Below the pieces are notes generated by a model that ran no database searches, was not told where the DNA came from, and worked only from the letters and a program-made list of their open reading frames with translations. Source: Bilophila wadsworthia ATCC 49260 (lineage in GTDB: Bacteria > Desulfobacterota > Desulfovibrionia > Desulfovibrionales > Desulfovibrionaceae). From it: a DNA stretch of 64,000 nucleotides. How positions within the stretch are numbered: the first letter of the stretch is position 1; each line of letters starts with the position of its first letter. This document shows, in pieces, positions 25,714-35,303 of the stretch. Where the stretch lies: positions 29,851 through 93,850 of the forward strand of contig NZ_JNJP01000007.1 in assembly GCF_000701705.1 (NCBI RefSeq), given 5' to 3'. A program made the position numbers and the translations under genes.

Positions 25714-26664
25714 TCAATACTTCACCCGCCCTATTTCCGTTACCTGCCGGAGCTTTTTTCTTCCGGTAGAAAAGACGGTACCGGACAGGAAGCACCCAAC
25801 ACCCACCCAGATGAACAGGAACACCAGCAGCTTGCTCGCCGATATGGGTTCGCGCATGACGAATGCGCCGAGCATGAAAACCGTAGTCGGCAAAATGTAT
25901 TGCATGATGCCCAGCGAGATCATCGGCACGCTGCGGATGCCGAGGCTCAGGCCCAATTGGGGAATGGCGGAGACGAATCCGCAGCCGATGAGCAGCAGAT
26001 CCATGTATGCGCCTCCTGCGAGGAAATGCCCTTCCCCTCTTTCTCCCAGCCAGATCAGGTAACCCCACAGGAACGGCGCGGAAAACAGCAGTTCCATGAG
26101 CATACCGGGAGCGGCTCCGACCGTGGCGCGTTTGCGAAAGAACGCAAACAACGCCGCGGAAAGGGCCACATTCAGTGAGGCCCACGGGACGGCTCCATAT
26201 CCCATCAGCAGAATAAGCACGCCGATCCCTGCGAAGATGATGCCCATCCATTGCAGGCGGCCCGGACGCTCCCTGAAAAACAGAAAGCCCAGTATCGTGC
26301 TGATCATAGGAACGATGTAGTGTCCCATGCTGCATTCGAGCACCTTGCCGTTGGTGACGGCCCATATGTATATCCACCAGTTCCAGAGATGGGCGAGGCT
26401 GCACAAACCGATAAGCGCGATCTCGCGCCGATCCCTGATCGCGCGGAAAAACGCGGGAAACTGCCCCTTCCACACCATGAAGGCGGCGATGATCAGGCTT
26501 CCCCAAAGCGAGCGGTGGCTGACCATTTCGAGGGCCGAAACCCCGTGCAGCAGATTCCAGTACAGCGGGCTCAGGCCGAAGGACAGGTACACGCCGAAAA
26601 GGATGCCCATGCCTTGCCTTTGAGAGAGGCCGCCCGCAGCAGTGCGGGGTGAACGGTGTTCCAT
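25714..26664 (-). CDS. rarD: RarD-like EamA/DMT transporter
   Basis: 316 residues, ten membrane segments in two EamA repeats. RarD features: GMGILFGVYLSFGLSPLYW near the start, MVSHRSLWGS, NWWIYIWAVTNGKVLECSMG, and QYILPTTVFMLGAF in the second half. RarD proteins are putative metabolite exporters or importers of unknown substrate in the inner membrane. The ATG at 26664 is set by AAAGGAGGG just upstream; the frame is open further but unlikely to be used. It lies 110 bases downstream of the aspartase-like gene on the same strand and could be the last gene of that operon. Confidence 0.85.
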   Translation of the reverse strand: MEHRSPRTAAGGLSQRQGMGILFGVYLSFGLSPLYWNLLHGVSALEMVSHRSLWGSLIIAAFMVWKGQFPAFFRAIRDRREIALIGLCSLAHLWNWWIYIWAVTNGKVLECSMGHYIVPMISTILGFLFFRERPGRLQWMGIIFAGIGVLILLMGYGAVPWASLNVALSAALFAFFRKRATVGAAPGMLMELLFSAPFLWGYLIWLGERGEGHFLAGGAYMDLLLIGCGFVSAIPQLGLSLGIRSVPMISLGIMQYILPTTVFMLGAFVMREPISASKLLVFLFIWVGVGCFLSGTVFSTGRKKLRQVTEIGRVKY

Positions 26665-26774
26665 CGTTCCCTCCTTTGAAGGCAAATCCGGGCCGTGCGT
26701 TCCGAAAACGACGGCCCGGCGGACAAAAAGAGAGCCAGCGGGGGAAACCAGCCCTCTTTCCGTTGGGGACAAGA

Positions 26775-28199
26775 TCAGACGTTGCGGATTCCGGCGTATT
26801 TGGCGAAAAGGGCCTCGGTTTTTTTCACGTCGGTCAACGACAACAGATCAAAAAGATCGTCCGCAGCCTCATGCGAAAGCAGGTGTTCCCGTTCGGCGGC
26901 TTCACGGCAGGTAATATTGTGTTCGTACGCCAGATTGGCCACACGGCTGCCGATCTTGTAACCGAAGAGCGCACTTACCATCGTCGCCAGCGAGGTCGAG
27001 CGTTCGGCCGTATGGAGGCATTTTTCGGCATTGGCGGAAAGGCCCTTCACACACTTGTCCGCGAAGAGCACCATGCTGCGGCTCAGGATGTCGATACTGT
27101 TGAGGATGCTGCGGATCGGCACGGCGGAGGAGGCGCCGAGGTCCAGTTCCCCGGAGAAGGCTCCGAAGCCCACGCCCGCCTGATTGCCCGCTACGCGGTG
27201 GCAGGCCAGAATCATCACTTCCGTCATGACCGGGTTGATCTTGCCGGGCATGATGGATGAGCCGGGCTGCACTGCAGGGATGACGATGTCCCCGAATCCC
27301 GCGCGCGGGCCGGAACCCATCAGGCGGATATCGAGGGCCGCCTTCGCCGCCACGGTGGCGAGAGCTTGCAGGTGCGCGTGCAGGATGATGAAGGAGTCGG
27401 AAGCCTGAAGGCCGTCGAACAGATTGGCGTCACGGCGAATCTCACGCCCGCAGACGGCTGAAAGGTTCTTGTAGATATGCTCCGAGAAGCCGGGCATACA
27501 TCCCATGCCCGTACCCACGGCAGTGGCGCCGAGCACGCCGGTGCACCAGCGCGCCCGTTCCCTTTCCAGCAACAGCCGATTCCGACGTATTCCCGCAGCA
27601 TAACCGGAAAATTCTTGCCCCAGCGTGATCGGTACGGCATCCTGCAAACAGGTACGTCCCATCTTGACCACATCGGCGAACTCTGCGGCCTTGGCGTCCA
27701 GAGCCGCCTCAAGGTGCGCAGCGGCCTTGAGAACCCGGCCCACTTCATTATAGATGGCGATCCCCTTGGCGGTCGGCACCACATCGTTGGAGGACTGGCA
27801 CATGTTGACGTGGGTATTGGGATGAACCTGATCAGAGCCCTTGTATCCGGTAAGAATCTCATTGGCCCGGTTCGCCAGCACTTCGTTGGCGGCCATATTG
27901 AAGGGGGTACCCGATCCCCGGAAAATACACAGGGGAAAATCGGCATTGAAGGCTCCGTCCGCCATTTCGTCGCAGGCCCGCATGATGGCATCCGCCTTGC
28001 CCGCATCGAGCGCGCCGATTTCCTTATTGGTCAGGGCGCACGCCTTCTTCACTTGGGCGACGGCCTTGATGAAGGCCGGATAAGCTGACAGCGGATCGTC
28101 AGTAATGGCAAGACATTGTCGGTTACGTTCCGTCTGAATGCCGTAATAGACTTCATCGGGCAACAGCATTTCACCGAGCGCGTCGGTTTCCTTACGCAT
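26775..28199 (-). CDS. Aspartase/fumarase-superfamily lyase, copy 1 (diverged)
   Basis: 474 residues. Superfamily landmarks: HPNTHVNMCQSSNDV (about 126-140), GRTCLQDAVPITLGQEF, and the catalytic loop GSSIMPGKINP (313-323) whose Ser is the general base. In aspartases the substrate loop reads GTSxNMNxNEV; here it is GTPFNMAANEV, so two substrate-contacting positions are changed. It probably eliminates an amine or other group from a substituted succinate but may not use aspartate itself. The start is the ATG at 28199 with GAGGAG 7 bases before it. 40 bases downstream of its paralogue, same operon. Confidence 0.85.
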   Translation of the reverse strand: MRKETDALGEMLLPDEVYYGIQTERNRQCLAITDDPLSAYPAFIKAVAQVKKACALTNKEIGALDAGKADAIMRACDEMADGAFNADFPLCIFRGSGTPFNMAANEVLANRANEILTGYKGSDQVHPNTHVNMCQSSNDVVPTAKGIAIYNEVGRVLKAAAHLEAALDAKAAEFADVVKMGRTCLQDAVPITLGQEFSGYAAGIRRNRLLLERERARWCTGVLGATAVGTGMGCMPGFSEHIYKNLSAVCGREIRRDANLFDGLQASDSFIILHAHLQALATVAAKAALDIRLMGSGPRAGFGDIVIPAVQPGSSIMPGKINPVMTEVMILACHRVAGNQAGVGFGAFSGELDLGASSAVPIRSILNSIDILSRSMVLFADKCVKGLSANAEKCLHTAERSTSLATMVSALFGYKIGSRVANLAYEHNITCREAAEREHLLSHEAADDLFDLLSLTDVKKTEALFAKYAGIRNV

Positions 28200-28239
28200 G
28201 AACGTTCTCCTCAAGTGGCAAATAATCGTTGAGGCTCCG

Positions 28240-29697
28240 TCAGCCGATGGAGCGCATCCCGCCATATTTTTTCAGCAGGGCAACGCTCCCGGCACGGTGT
28301 GCGAGCGCTTCCACGTCGAAAAGTTCCTCCGCCGCATCCTCGGGGATGAGTTTTTCGCGAAGGGCCGCTTCCTTGCAGGTGATGCCCTCCCTGTAGGCTA
28401 TCCCGGCGATGCGGCTTCCGGTTTCATAGCCATACAACGTGCTGACGATGGTGGCGAGAGATGTGGATTCCTCGGCGTAACGGCGGCACACCGCCTCGTT
28501 GGCGACAATACCCTCGACGCATTTTTCGCTGAACAGGGCGAAGCCGTTGCCGATCATTTCCAGAGACTGCAACAAGGCGAAGAAGCTGACCGTGGCGTTG
28601 CTGGCCAGATCGAGATCGCTTGCGGAGGCGTTCATAGTGATCGCCCAGTCGTTTGCCGCCACCTGATGCATGATCTGGACGACAAGGTCGCACATGAAGG
28701 GATTGATCTTGCCGGGCATGATGGAAGAACCGGGGGCCACGGCAGGCAGACGGATTTCGCCGAACCCCGACCGGGGACCAGAGGACAGCAGGCGGAAATC
28801 GTTGGCGATCTTTCCGGCGGAACAGGCGAGTACCTTGAGTGCGCCTGACAATGTGAGAAGGCCGTCGGCATTCTGCATGGCGTCGAACAGCCCCGCATCG
28901 GAGACGGGGCTCCCCTCCGGCGTATCCGGCAAGCGCATTTCGAAGCCGACAATGGCGCTCAGGTGCGGATAGACGGCCTCCACATAGCCGGGCAGCACGC
29001 CGAGCCCCGTTCCGATGACCGTACCGCCGAGCACGCCGACGCGGAAGCCCTCGCGCAAGGCTTCAAGGCGTTCCCGGCTGCGGCGGATGACCCCGTGGAA
29101 CCCGGCGAACACCTGGCCGAGCGTCATGGGCACGCCGTCCTGAAGGCAGGTCCGGCCCAGACGCACCACGCCTCCGAACTCTTTGGACTTGCGGGCGAAG
29201 CTGTTTTCGAGCGCGGCCACGCCTTCCAGCGCGCGGCCCGTCTCGCGGTACAGAACGATGTTCTCCGCCGTGGGGTAGACGTCGTTGGAGGACTGGCACA
29301 TGTTGACGTGCGTATTGGGATGGACCTGCTCGTATCCCTTGTGCCCCGTGAGCAGTTCGTTGGCCCTGTTGGCGATGACCTCGTTGAGGTTCATGTTGAT
29401 GGAAGTGCCGCCGCCGCGCCAGATGTTGACGGGAAACTGCCCTTCCATCCGGCCTTCAAGGATGTCGTCGCAGGCGCGGGCAATGGCGCCGGCCTTATCT
29501 GCGCCGAGCGCGCCGATGTCCCGGTTCGCCAGCGCGCAGGCCTTCTTGATTTCCGCCAGCGCGCGAACCACGGCGGGATAGTCGTTGAAGGTTTTGTCCG
29601 TCACATCGAAATTCGAGAGGGAACGGAACGCCTGAATGCCGTAATACGCCCCGTCCGGCAACGGCATTTCGCCAAGGGCATCTTTTTCTATACGCAT
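28240..29697 (-). CDS. Aspartate ammonia-lyase-like enzyme, copy 2
   Basis: 485 residues, paralogue of the gene at 26775-28199. It keeps the canonical aspartase loop GGGTSINMNLNEV as well as HPNTHVNMCQSSNDVYPT, GRTCLQDGVPMTLGQVF and GSSIMPGKINPFM. Aspartases deaminate L-aspartate to fumarate and ammonia as homotetramers in the cytoplasm. The presence of two tandem, diverged copies with an ornithine-cyclodeaminase-like gene suggests a pathway for an N-substituted or unusual amino acid feeding fumarate. Which substrate is unknown. I left the symbol blank because aspA is not certain. Confidence 0.85.
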   Translation of the reverse strand: MRIEKDALGEMPLPDGAYYGIQAFRSLSNFDVTDKTFNDYPAVVRALAEIKKACALANRDIGALGADKAGAIARACDDILEGRMEGQFPVNIWRGGGTSINMNLNEVIANRANELLTGHKGYEQVHPNTHVNMCQSSNDVYPTAENIVLYRETGRALEGVAALENSFARKSKEFGGVVRLGRTCLQDGVPMTLGQVFAGFHGVIRRSRERLEALREGFRVGVLGGTVIGTGLGVLPGYVEAVYPHLSAIVGFEMRLPDTPEGSPVSDAGLFDAMQNADGLLTLSGALKVLACSAGKIANDFRLLSSGPRSGFGEIRLPAVAPGSSIMPGKINPFMCDLVVQIMHQVAANDWAITMNASASDLDLASNATVSFFALLQSLEMIGNGFALFSEKCVEGIVANEAVCRRYAEESTSLATIVSTLYGYETGSRIAGIAYREGITCKEAALREKLIPEDAAEELFDVEALAHRAGSVALLKKYGGMRSIG

Positions 29698-29745
29698 GGG
29701 CTTGGTATCCTGCTGAAAGGGAATGAAGGGGGCACCCCCTGCACA

Positions 29746-30786
29746 TTAGAGCACAAAAGGCTCGTCCCACATCTTGACGGTGGTCCCGAGGCCCTTTTCC
29801 CGCGCATTGGCAAGGAGAAGGGAACCGAGGGCCACATCCTGCACGCCGAGGCCGACGGTGTTCACGTAAATGATCTCGTCGTCCGATTCGCGGCCGGGGC
29901 GGTCGCCGACGACCACAGCCCCGATCTCGGCGGTGATGTCCTCATCCTTGAGCTTCCCGGCGAAAAACATGTGCGCGAGGCTCGACACGTCGCGGTGCTT
30001 GATCTGTTCCCAATCGTCGACATACCGCTTGTCCGCCGCTGAAATGACCTCATACTCGCATTCGTTGCCGCCCACGTGGATGTAAAGCATCCCCGGCTCC
30101 AGATGGCGCCGCAACAGCAGGGGCTCGGTGCTTCCCGTGGCGGTCACGACGATGTCCGCGCCCTTGACGGTTTCGTCGACCGTGGCGCAGACGGCAACCT
30201 TCCTGCCCGTGCGTTTTTCCATATGCCGGGCGAAGTTCTCGGCCTGCGCGCGATTCACATCGTAGATGCGGATTTCCTTCGTCTGCGGGCGGGCCACGAG
30301 CAGCGCCATGAGCTGCGTCCGTCCCTGGAACCCGCCGCCTACGATGGCGATCGTCCGGGTATCCTCCTTGGCGAGGTGCAGGGCCGCCGCCCCCATGTTG
30401 GCCCCGGTTCGGATGGCGCTCAGAAGCACGCCGTCCATGATCGCCACCGGGTAGAGCGTGACGGGATCGTTGATGATCACCAGCGCCGCCACTTTGGGCA
30501 TACCCGGAGCGCGGACGCCTTCGGGTGAGACGGCGATCCACTTGATGCCTCCAGTGCGGATGTCCCCTCCTATCCAGCCGGGCAAGGCGTTGATGCGGCC
30601 CTTTTCCCATTCCGTTTCCACGCCGCCCCAGCGGATGACCCCCTTGCTCGGAAGCACGGTTTCCCCGCGCCAGTGAAGCCCATAGACTTTTTCCATGAGC
30701 GGCACGACCTGTTCCATGTTCAGGACGCCCGCTTCGATGACTTCACGCTGGGAAAGGAACAGCAGGGAATGCGAAGTGTCAGCCAT
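29746..30786 (-). CDS. Ornithine cyclodeaminase/mu-crystallin family protein
   Basis: 346 residues. Rossmann nucleotide site in IAIVGGGFQGRTQLMALL, followed by the family's VVTATGSTEPLL and HVGGNE; N-terminal substrate domain with LPSKGVIRW and IKWIAVSPEG. Members use NAD(P) and act as ornithine or lysine cyclodeaminase, ketimine or imino-acid reductase, alanine dehydrogenase or opine-like dehydrogenase (SbnB type). The sequence does not decide among them. It sits between the TRAP transporter and two aspartase-like lyases, consistent with amino acid or opine breakdown. Confidence 0.85.
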   Translation of the reverse strand: MADTSHSLLFLSQREVIEAGVLNMEQVVPLMEKVYGLHWRGETVLPSKGVIRWGGVETEWEKGRINALPGWIGGDIRTGGIKWIAVSPEGVRAPGMPKVAALVIINDPVTLYPVAIMDGVLLSAIRTGANMGAAALHLAKEDTRTIAIVGGGFQGRTQLMALLVARPQTKEIRIYDVNRAQAENFARHMEKRTGRKVAVCATVDETVKGADIVVTATGSTEPLLLRRHLEPGMLYIHVGGNECEYEVISAADKRYVDDWEQIKHRDVSSLAHMFFAGKLKDEDITAEIGAVVVGDRPGRESDDEIIYVNTVGLGVQDVALGSLLLANAREKGLGTTVKMWDEPFVL

Positions 30787-30822
30787 TGTCGTTTCTCCAA
30801 TTACTTGAAAGAAAGGTGAGGG

Positions 30823-32745
30823 TTACCCGCGACGGGACCCGAGCCACTGCCAGAGGAGTGCGCAAGCCACAAGGCCGACGCCGATGAGATCCGTAACAAG
30901 GCCCGGTTGGATGAGAGCCAGCGAACCGAGCAGAAACAACCCCCGCTGCCCCATGTTGAGCACGCGATCCCGGAACGCGCCCTGAAGCGCCGAGCCGAGG
31001 AAGAAAACCCCGCAAAGCGAGGTTGCAAGCGTACCCAGGATTTCGGGAAGGCTGCCCTGCCAGAGCAGCGACGGCGCGTACACGAACATGAACGGGACGA
31101 TGAAGGCCACGATTCCGAGGCGCACGGCGGTCAGGGCCACGCCCATCGGCTTCGTCTTGCCGAGCGAGGCTGCGGTGAACGCCGCGAGCGCAACGGGCGG
31201 CGTGATCGCGGACAGGCAGGCGAAATAGAAAATGAACAGATGCCCGGTAAGGGCGGGTACGCCGAGCCCGGTCAATGCGGGAACGATGACCGCGGCGCAA
31301 ATGAGATAGGCCGCGGCGGTCGGCAGGCCCATGCCGAGGATCAGCGACGAACCCATGGTCAGGATGAGGGCTATGGGCAAGATACCGCCGGAGAGCGCGA
31401 TGATCCCGCTGGCGAACTTCAGCCCTGTCCCGGTGAGGTTCAGGACGCCGATGATGATGCCCGCGGTGGCACAGGCGGCGATAAGCCCCACGGCCTGCTT
31501 GGCCCCGTCCGCGAAACCCGCCACAAACTGCTCGGGCGTGAGCCGGGTGCTCTTACGCAGGAACGTGCAGAGAATCGTGGAATAGATGGCCCAGATGGCC
31601 GCCTTGATGACCGAGGCGTTCAAGCCGATGAGCACGAAGATCAACACAAAGATCGGGATGACCAGATGCCCCCTCTCCAACAGCACCTTGCGGGCGTCGG
31701 GCAACTCGTCCTTGGCGTAGCCGTGCAGCCCTTCCTTATAGGCTTCAAGGTCGATCATGTAGAAGATCGAGACGAAATAGAGGATCGCCGGGATGACTGT
31801 GGCGAGGGCCACGTCGAGATACGGGGTGCCCGTCAGCTCGGCGATGATGAACGCCGCCGCCCCGAGGATGGGAGGCGTCATCTGCCCGCCCGTGGAGGCC
31901 ACGGCTTCCACGGCGGAGGCGAATCGCGGCGAGTAGCCGACCTTGATCATCATGGGGATGGTGAACGTCCCGGAGGCCACCACGTTGGCCGCCGAGTTGC
32001 CGGAAATCGTACCGAACAGGGCACTGCCGATGACGGCCACCTTGGCCGGCCCGCCGCGCTTGCCGCCGGCAACGGCCATGGCGATGTCGATGAAGAACTG
32101 CCCTGCCCCGGTGCTGGCGAGGAACGCGCTGAACAGGAAAAAGAGGAATACGAACGAGGCCGACGTCGCCAGCGGTGTGGACAACATACCGTCCATTCCG
32201 GTGATGTAGCTGAAAACACGCGCGAAGCTGTAGCCCCGGTGCCCGCCAAGGCTATAGGGAAGGTATTTTCCGAGCAGCGCATAGGCGAGGAAAAAGATGG
32301 CGATGGAGGGAAGAATCCAGCCGTTGGTGCGCCGGGTCATCTCGAGGATCAGGACGACGATAACCGTGGAAAAGAACAGGTCAAGGCTGGTGGGGGCCAC
32401 GCCGACGCGGTAGATGATCGTATCCAGCTCAAGGATGAAATAGATGCACGCCGACGCCGCCAGCAACATGCAGGCCCAGTCGCCCAGCGTGGGCATCCTC
32501 TTGTTGGAGCGCCGGGAAAAGGGGTACAGGAAATAGGCCAGCACAACCCCGAAGCAGATGTGGGAATAATAGAGCGCCCAAGGCTCCATTGAGCTGTACC
32601 CCAGGAACCAGATGTGGAAGGCGGCCATGCCGAGGCCGATGGCATAATACAGATATTTGAGGGCTCCGGTCGGTTTCCGGGATGTGTACCCCTCCTCGCT
32701 CAACGTTTCCAGAGTGTCGTCATCGGGCAGATCCGTGGTGCTCAT
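30823..32745 (-). CDS. TRAP transporter fused permease (TAXI type)
   Basis: 640 residues with about 16 or more membrane segments. The N-terminal four-helix part corresponds to the small DctQ-like subunit, and the rest to the DctM-like subunit (GKRGGPAKVAVIGSALFGTISGNSAANVVASG, VEAVASTGGQMTPPILGAAAF, GMGLPTAAAYLI), as in the fused permeases that partner TAXI proteins. A C-terminal group of hydrophobic segments (LVTDLIGVGLVACALLW) matches the extra domain of this family. It drives uptake with an ion gradient. ATG at 32745 is preceded by GGAGA. The solute-binding gene lies 69 bases upstream. Confidence 0.92.
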   Translation of the reverse strand: MSTTDLPDDDTLETLSEEGYTSRKPTGALKYLYYAIGLGMAAFHIWFLGYSSMEPWALYYSHICFGVVLAYFLYPFSRRSNKRMPTLGDWACMLLAASACIYFILELDTIIYRVGVAPTSLDLFFSTVIVVLILEMTRRTNGWILPSIAIFFLAYALLGKYLPYSLGGHRGYSFARVFSYITGMDGMLSTPLATSASFVFLFFLFSAFLASTGAGQFFIDIAMAVAGGKRGGPAKVAVIGSALFGTISGNSAANVVASGTFTIPMMIKVGYSPRFASAVEAVASTGGQMTPPILGAAAFIIAELTGTPYLDVALATVIPAILYFVSIFYMIDLEAYKEGLHGYAKDELPDARKVLLERGHLVIPIFVLIFVLIGLNASVIKAAIWAIYSTILCTFLRKSTRLTPEQFVAGFADGAKQAVGLIAACATAGIIIGVLNLTGTGLKFASGIIALSGGILPIALILTMGSSLILGMGLPTAAAYLICAAVIVPALTGLGVPALTGHLFIFYFACLSAITPPVALAAFTAASLGKTKPMGVALTAVRLGIVAFIVPFMFVYAPSLLWQGSLPEILGTLATSLCGVFFLGSALQGAFRDRVLNMGQRGLFLLGSLALIQPGLVTDLIGVGLVACALLWQWLGSRRG

Positions 32746-32814
32746 GGCTGTCTCCAAAAAGAATCTTGGGGCAAGCACCGGGGCGGGCGGCCGTCCCGGT
32801 GCGGCAACAGTGCC

Positions 32815-33792
32815 TTACTTCGCTTCGGCGGGAATCAGCTTGTCGGGAATGGTCAGCCCGATTTCACGGTAGTACTTGATGGCGCCCTTATGGAGAGGCA
32901 CGCTGCTGTACAGGATGTCCTCGGGCTTGGTTTTGGCCATGTCCTTCACCGCGTTGGCGAGCTGAGGCAACACTTCAAAGGTAGCCTTGGTCATGTCGTA
33001 GACGAGATCTTCGGGGAGATCCTTATGGGCCACGGCGAAGTTCCACAAGGAAATGACGTGGATGTCCTCCTTGGCGGCCTTGTAGGTGCCCTTGGGGATA
33101 ACGCCCTGCGTCCAGTAGGGATAAGCCTTGAGCAGCTTGCTGAAGTCTTCCTGCGTCATGGTCAGCAGATTGATCTCGTTGGATGCTTCCATTTCCATGA
33201 TGACGGGAGCGGGGACGCCCATAACGGAAAAGGACGCCTGCGTCTGGCCGTCACGCAGGGTATTGAGCTGCTGGCTGGCGGGCATCCCGCTGACCTTGGC
33301 GGGCTTCAGGCCAAGGGTTTCGATGATCGCCCGCGCGGCGAGGAAACTGCTCGAACCGGCGGAAGAAGAGGCGACATGCTTGCCGTCGATATCATGGATG
33401 GTCTTGAGGCCGGAGTCCGCCAAGGCATAAATCTGGAGGTAGCTGGGGTACAACGGAATGAAGGAGCGCATGGCCTGGAATTTCTGAGGAACTTTTCCCT
33501 TGCCATTGTACATGTCCCCAGCCTGCCACGCAGTCACCATGCCGAGGTCCATTTCCTTGTTTTCGATGAGCATGATGTTCGTTTCAGGACCACCGGTCAC
33601 TTCGATGGAGAGATCCACCTTGTCGCCGAGCCTGCCGTTCAGCGCGTTGCTCCACGTGCCTCCGAGAACGTAATAGGAGCCCCCTCCGGTGGACGTGCCC
33701 ATAAGCAGACGCTGCTTGGCGTGAGAGACCGGAGCGGAAACGGCCAGAGCCATAACGGCGACGCCCACGAATTTCCAAAACGTTCTGAACAT
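32815..33792 (-). CDS. TAXI-family TRAP solute-binding protein
   Basis: 325 residues with a signal peptide (FVGVAVMALAVSAPVSHA, cut before KQ). The TAXI family start LLMGTSTGGGSYYVLGGTWSN-like pattern, GGPETNIMLIENKEMDLGMV and ASSSAGSSSF are all seen. Members bind dicarboxylates or amino acids such as glutamate in the periplasm and deliver them to the fused permease encoded just downstream. GAGGAG lies 7 bases before the ATG. The lyases in the same operon suggest an amino or carboxylic acid ligand. Confidence 0.93.
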   Translation of the reverse strand: MFRTFWKFVGVAVMALAVSAPVSHAKQRLLMGTSTGGGSYYVLGGTWSNALNGRLGDKVDLSIEVTGGPETNIMLIENKEMDLGMVTAWQAGDMYNGKGKVPQKFQAMRSFIPLYPSYLQIYALADSGLKTIHDIDGKHVASSSAGSSSFLAARAIIETLGLKPAKVSGMPASQQLNTLRDGQTQASFSVMGVPAPVIMEMEASNEINLLTMTQEDFSKLLKAYPYWTQGVIPKGTYKAAKEDIHVISLWNFAVAHKDLPEDLVYDMTKATFEVLPQLANAVKDMAKTKPEDILYSSVPLHKGAIKYYREIGLTIPDKLIPAEAK

Positions 33793-33849
33793 AACCCTAC
33801 TCCTCGGTTAAACTGTTCCCTGCACGAAACACCGAACCGGAACGCCGGA

Positions 33850-34554
33850 TCAGCGCATGTCTATGACTATGAGCCACGCCCTGGGGGCGGCGGCCAGAGA
33901 CACCGTTTCGGGCCCGGAGACACGCACGTGATCGCCGGGTTGGAGGATTTGCCGATCCATGCGGATGCGGCCGCTGACCACATAGATGAACGTCTTGGAG
34001 CCAGCGGGAACGAAATGCTCAAGCGGCGTCTGCTCCAGAGAGGCAAGATAGACGTCGGCATCCACATCGAAGGGAAGCGGAAGGCCCTTCGAGGGCGACT
34101 CTGCCCTGCCGGAGACGACATTGAGGAGATGATCCGCCATGAGCGAAGGCGAAAACGTCCTCATTTCGTGATAGGGATGGGTGTGCAGGCAACGGGGCTG
34201 AAAGCGCACGCTCATGAAACGCAGCATGGAGTTGCCGTAGTTGGCCGTTTCCCGGGCATAGCCGGTCCCGGCCGTAACGCGCTGCACGGTCACAGGCTTG
34301 AGCACAAGCGAATTGTTCAGGGTATCTACGCACTTCTGCGTCCCCTCGACGACGAAGAAAAGCTGCTCGCAGTTATGATGGGGATGCATCTTGAACCCGG
34401 CCGCCGGGGGAACCCGGTAGTCATTGAACACGAGCAGAGAACCGAACGCGGCATTGCGGGGATCGAAGTAGTTGTTGAAAGACAGAAGGCTCGTCACGCT
34501 GATGGTGCCGTACTGTTCCGTATGACATGCGGATAGGGGAATGACATCAATCAT
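33850..34554 (-). CDS. Pirin-like bicupin protein
   Basis: 234 residues with two cupin barrels. The first has the metal site pattern HPHHNCEQLFFVVEG and a pirin-like start (LLVFNDYRVPPAAGFKMHPHH); the second (FVPAGSKTFIYVVSG ... QPGDHVRVSG) lacks the histidines. Pirin relatives include quercetin dioxygenases and redox or transcription cofactors; no activity can be given. Its ATG overlaps the end of the repressor gene by 8 bases, so the two are translationally coupled. Confidence 0.8.
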   Translation of the reverse strand: MIDVIPLSACHTEQYGTISVTSLLSFNNYFDPRNAAFGSLLVFNDYRVPPAAGFKMHPHHNCEQLFFVVEGTQKCVDTLNNSLVLKPVTVQRVTAGTGYARETANYGNSMLRFMSVRFQPRCLHTHPYHEMRTFSPSLMADHLLNVVSGRAESPSKGLPLPFDVDADVYLASLEQTPLEHFVPAGSKTFIYVVSGRIRMDRQILQPGDHVRVSGPETVSLAAAPRAWLIVIDMR

Positions 34555-35290
34555 CGTCGGCCTCCCGAATGCGCTCCAGCATGTCGCTGTCCAGATAGCT
34601 CCTCCAGATGGAGACGACCTTGCCGATCAGCGGGACGAAAAGGATTTTGTTCATGTCCAGAATGACCGGGGAGTATTTCACATTGTTCGAATAAAAGATG
34701 AGCAGGTTGCTCTGGACGCAGCACCGCTTCAGGGACGTACCCACGGCATCGCCCGCATCAAGGCGCACGCCAAACAGATCCCTGCCCAAGTTCTGTTCCA
34801 TGAACGGATGGTAGATGAAACACGGCTGAATATAGGCAATGTCACCGGGCATGATTTCCGGGGCCATGCTGTCGTCACCGACGATGATGGCGTAGGGCTG
34901 GCGGAATTCTCCAGTCTGAACGAATGAACTCGTTTCGCGCAGCCACCCGGAGGGGACCGGAGGTTCCTCCAGCGTCTCTGAACGGGAGAGATACAGGGGA
35001 ATCCAAACCGTCATCCCCTCCGAAGCGGGTTTTTCCCGTCCTATAATGAAGTCCGAGAAGATTCTGCTTCCCTGAAAATCGGAATCCTGTATCCCGTTGC
35101 GGCCAAGAAGATAGTCCACGCTCACCTGCAGCGCTTCGGCTATAGTGCAAAGCGTCGCATAGTCCGGCTCGCTCCTGTCATTGATATAGTTGCAGAGCCG
35201 GGAGCGGGTTATACCCAGACGCAAAGCGAAATCCATTTGAGATTGACGCTTTTTTGCCAAAAGAGATTTAAGCCGCTTTCCAAAAGACAT
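34547..35290 (-). CDS. XRE/S24 (CI-like) transcription repressor
   Basis: 247 residues. N-terminal XRE helix-turn-helix (QSQMDFALRLGITRSRLCNYIND), linker, and a C-terminal peptidase S24 domain of the LexA/CI type with the catalytic Ser in VGDDSMAPEIMPGD and a probable catalytic Lys in VGTSLKRCC. S24 repressors often self-cleave when RecA is activated, though several respond to metabolites instead. As the first gene of a seven-gene catabolic operon it probably represses its own transcription and is lifted by the substrate or by stress. GAGGG precedes the ATG. The type is usually found in phages; here its neighbours are metabolic. Confidence 0.88.
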   Translation of the reverse strand: MSFGKRLKSLLAKKRQSQMDFALRLGITRSRLCNYINDRSEPDYATLCTIAEALQVSVDYLLGRNGIQDSDFQGSRIFSDFIIGREKPASEGMTVWIPLYLSRSETLEEPPVPSGWLRETSSFVQTGEFRQPYAIIVGDDSMAPEIMPGDIAYIQPCFIYHPFMEQNLGRDLFGVRLDAGDAVGTSLKRCCVQSNLLIFYSNNVKYSPVILDMNKILFVPLIGKVVSIWRSYLDSDMLERIREADDD

Positions 35291-35303
35291 AGTTCCCTCT
35301 TTG

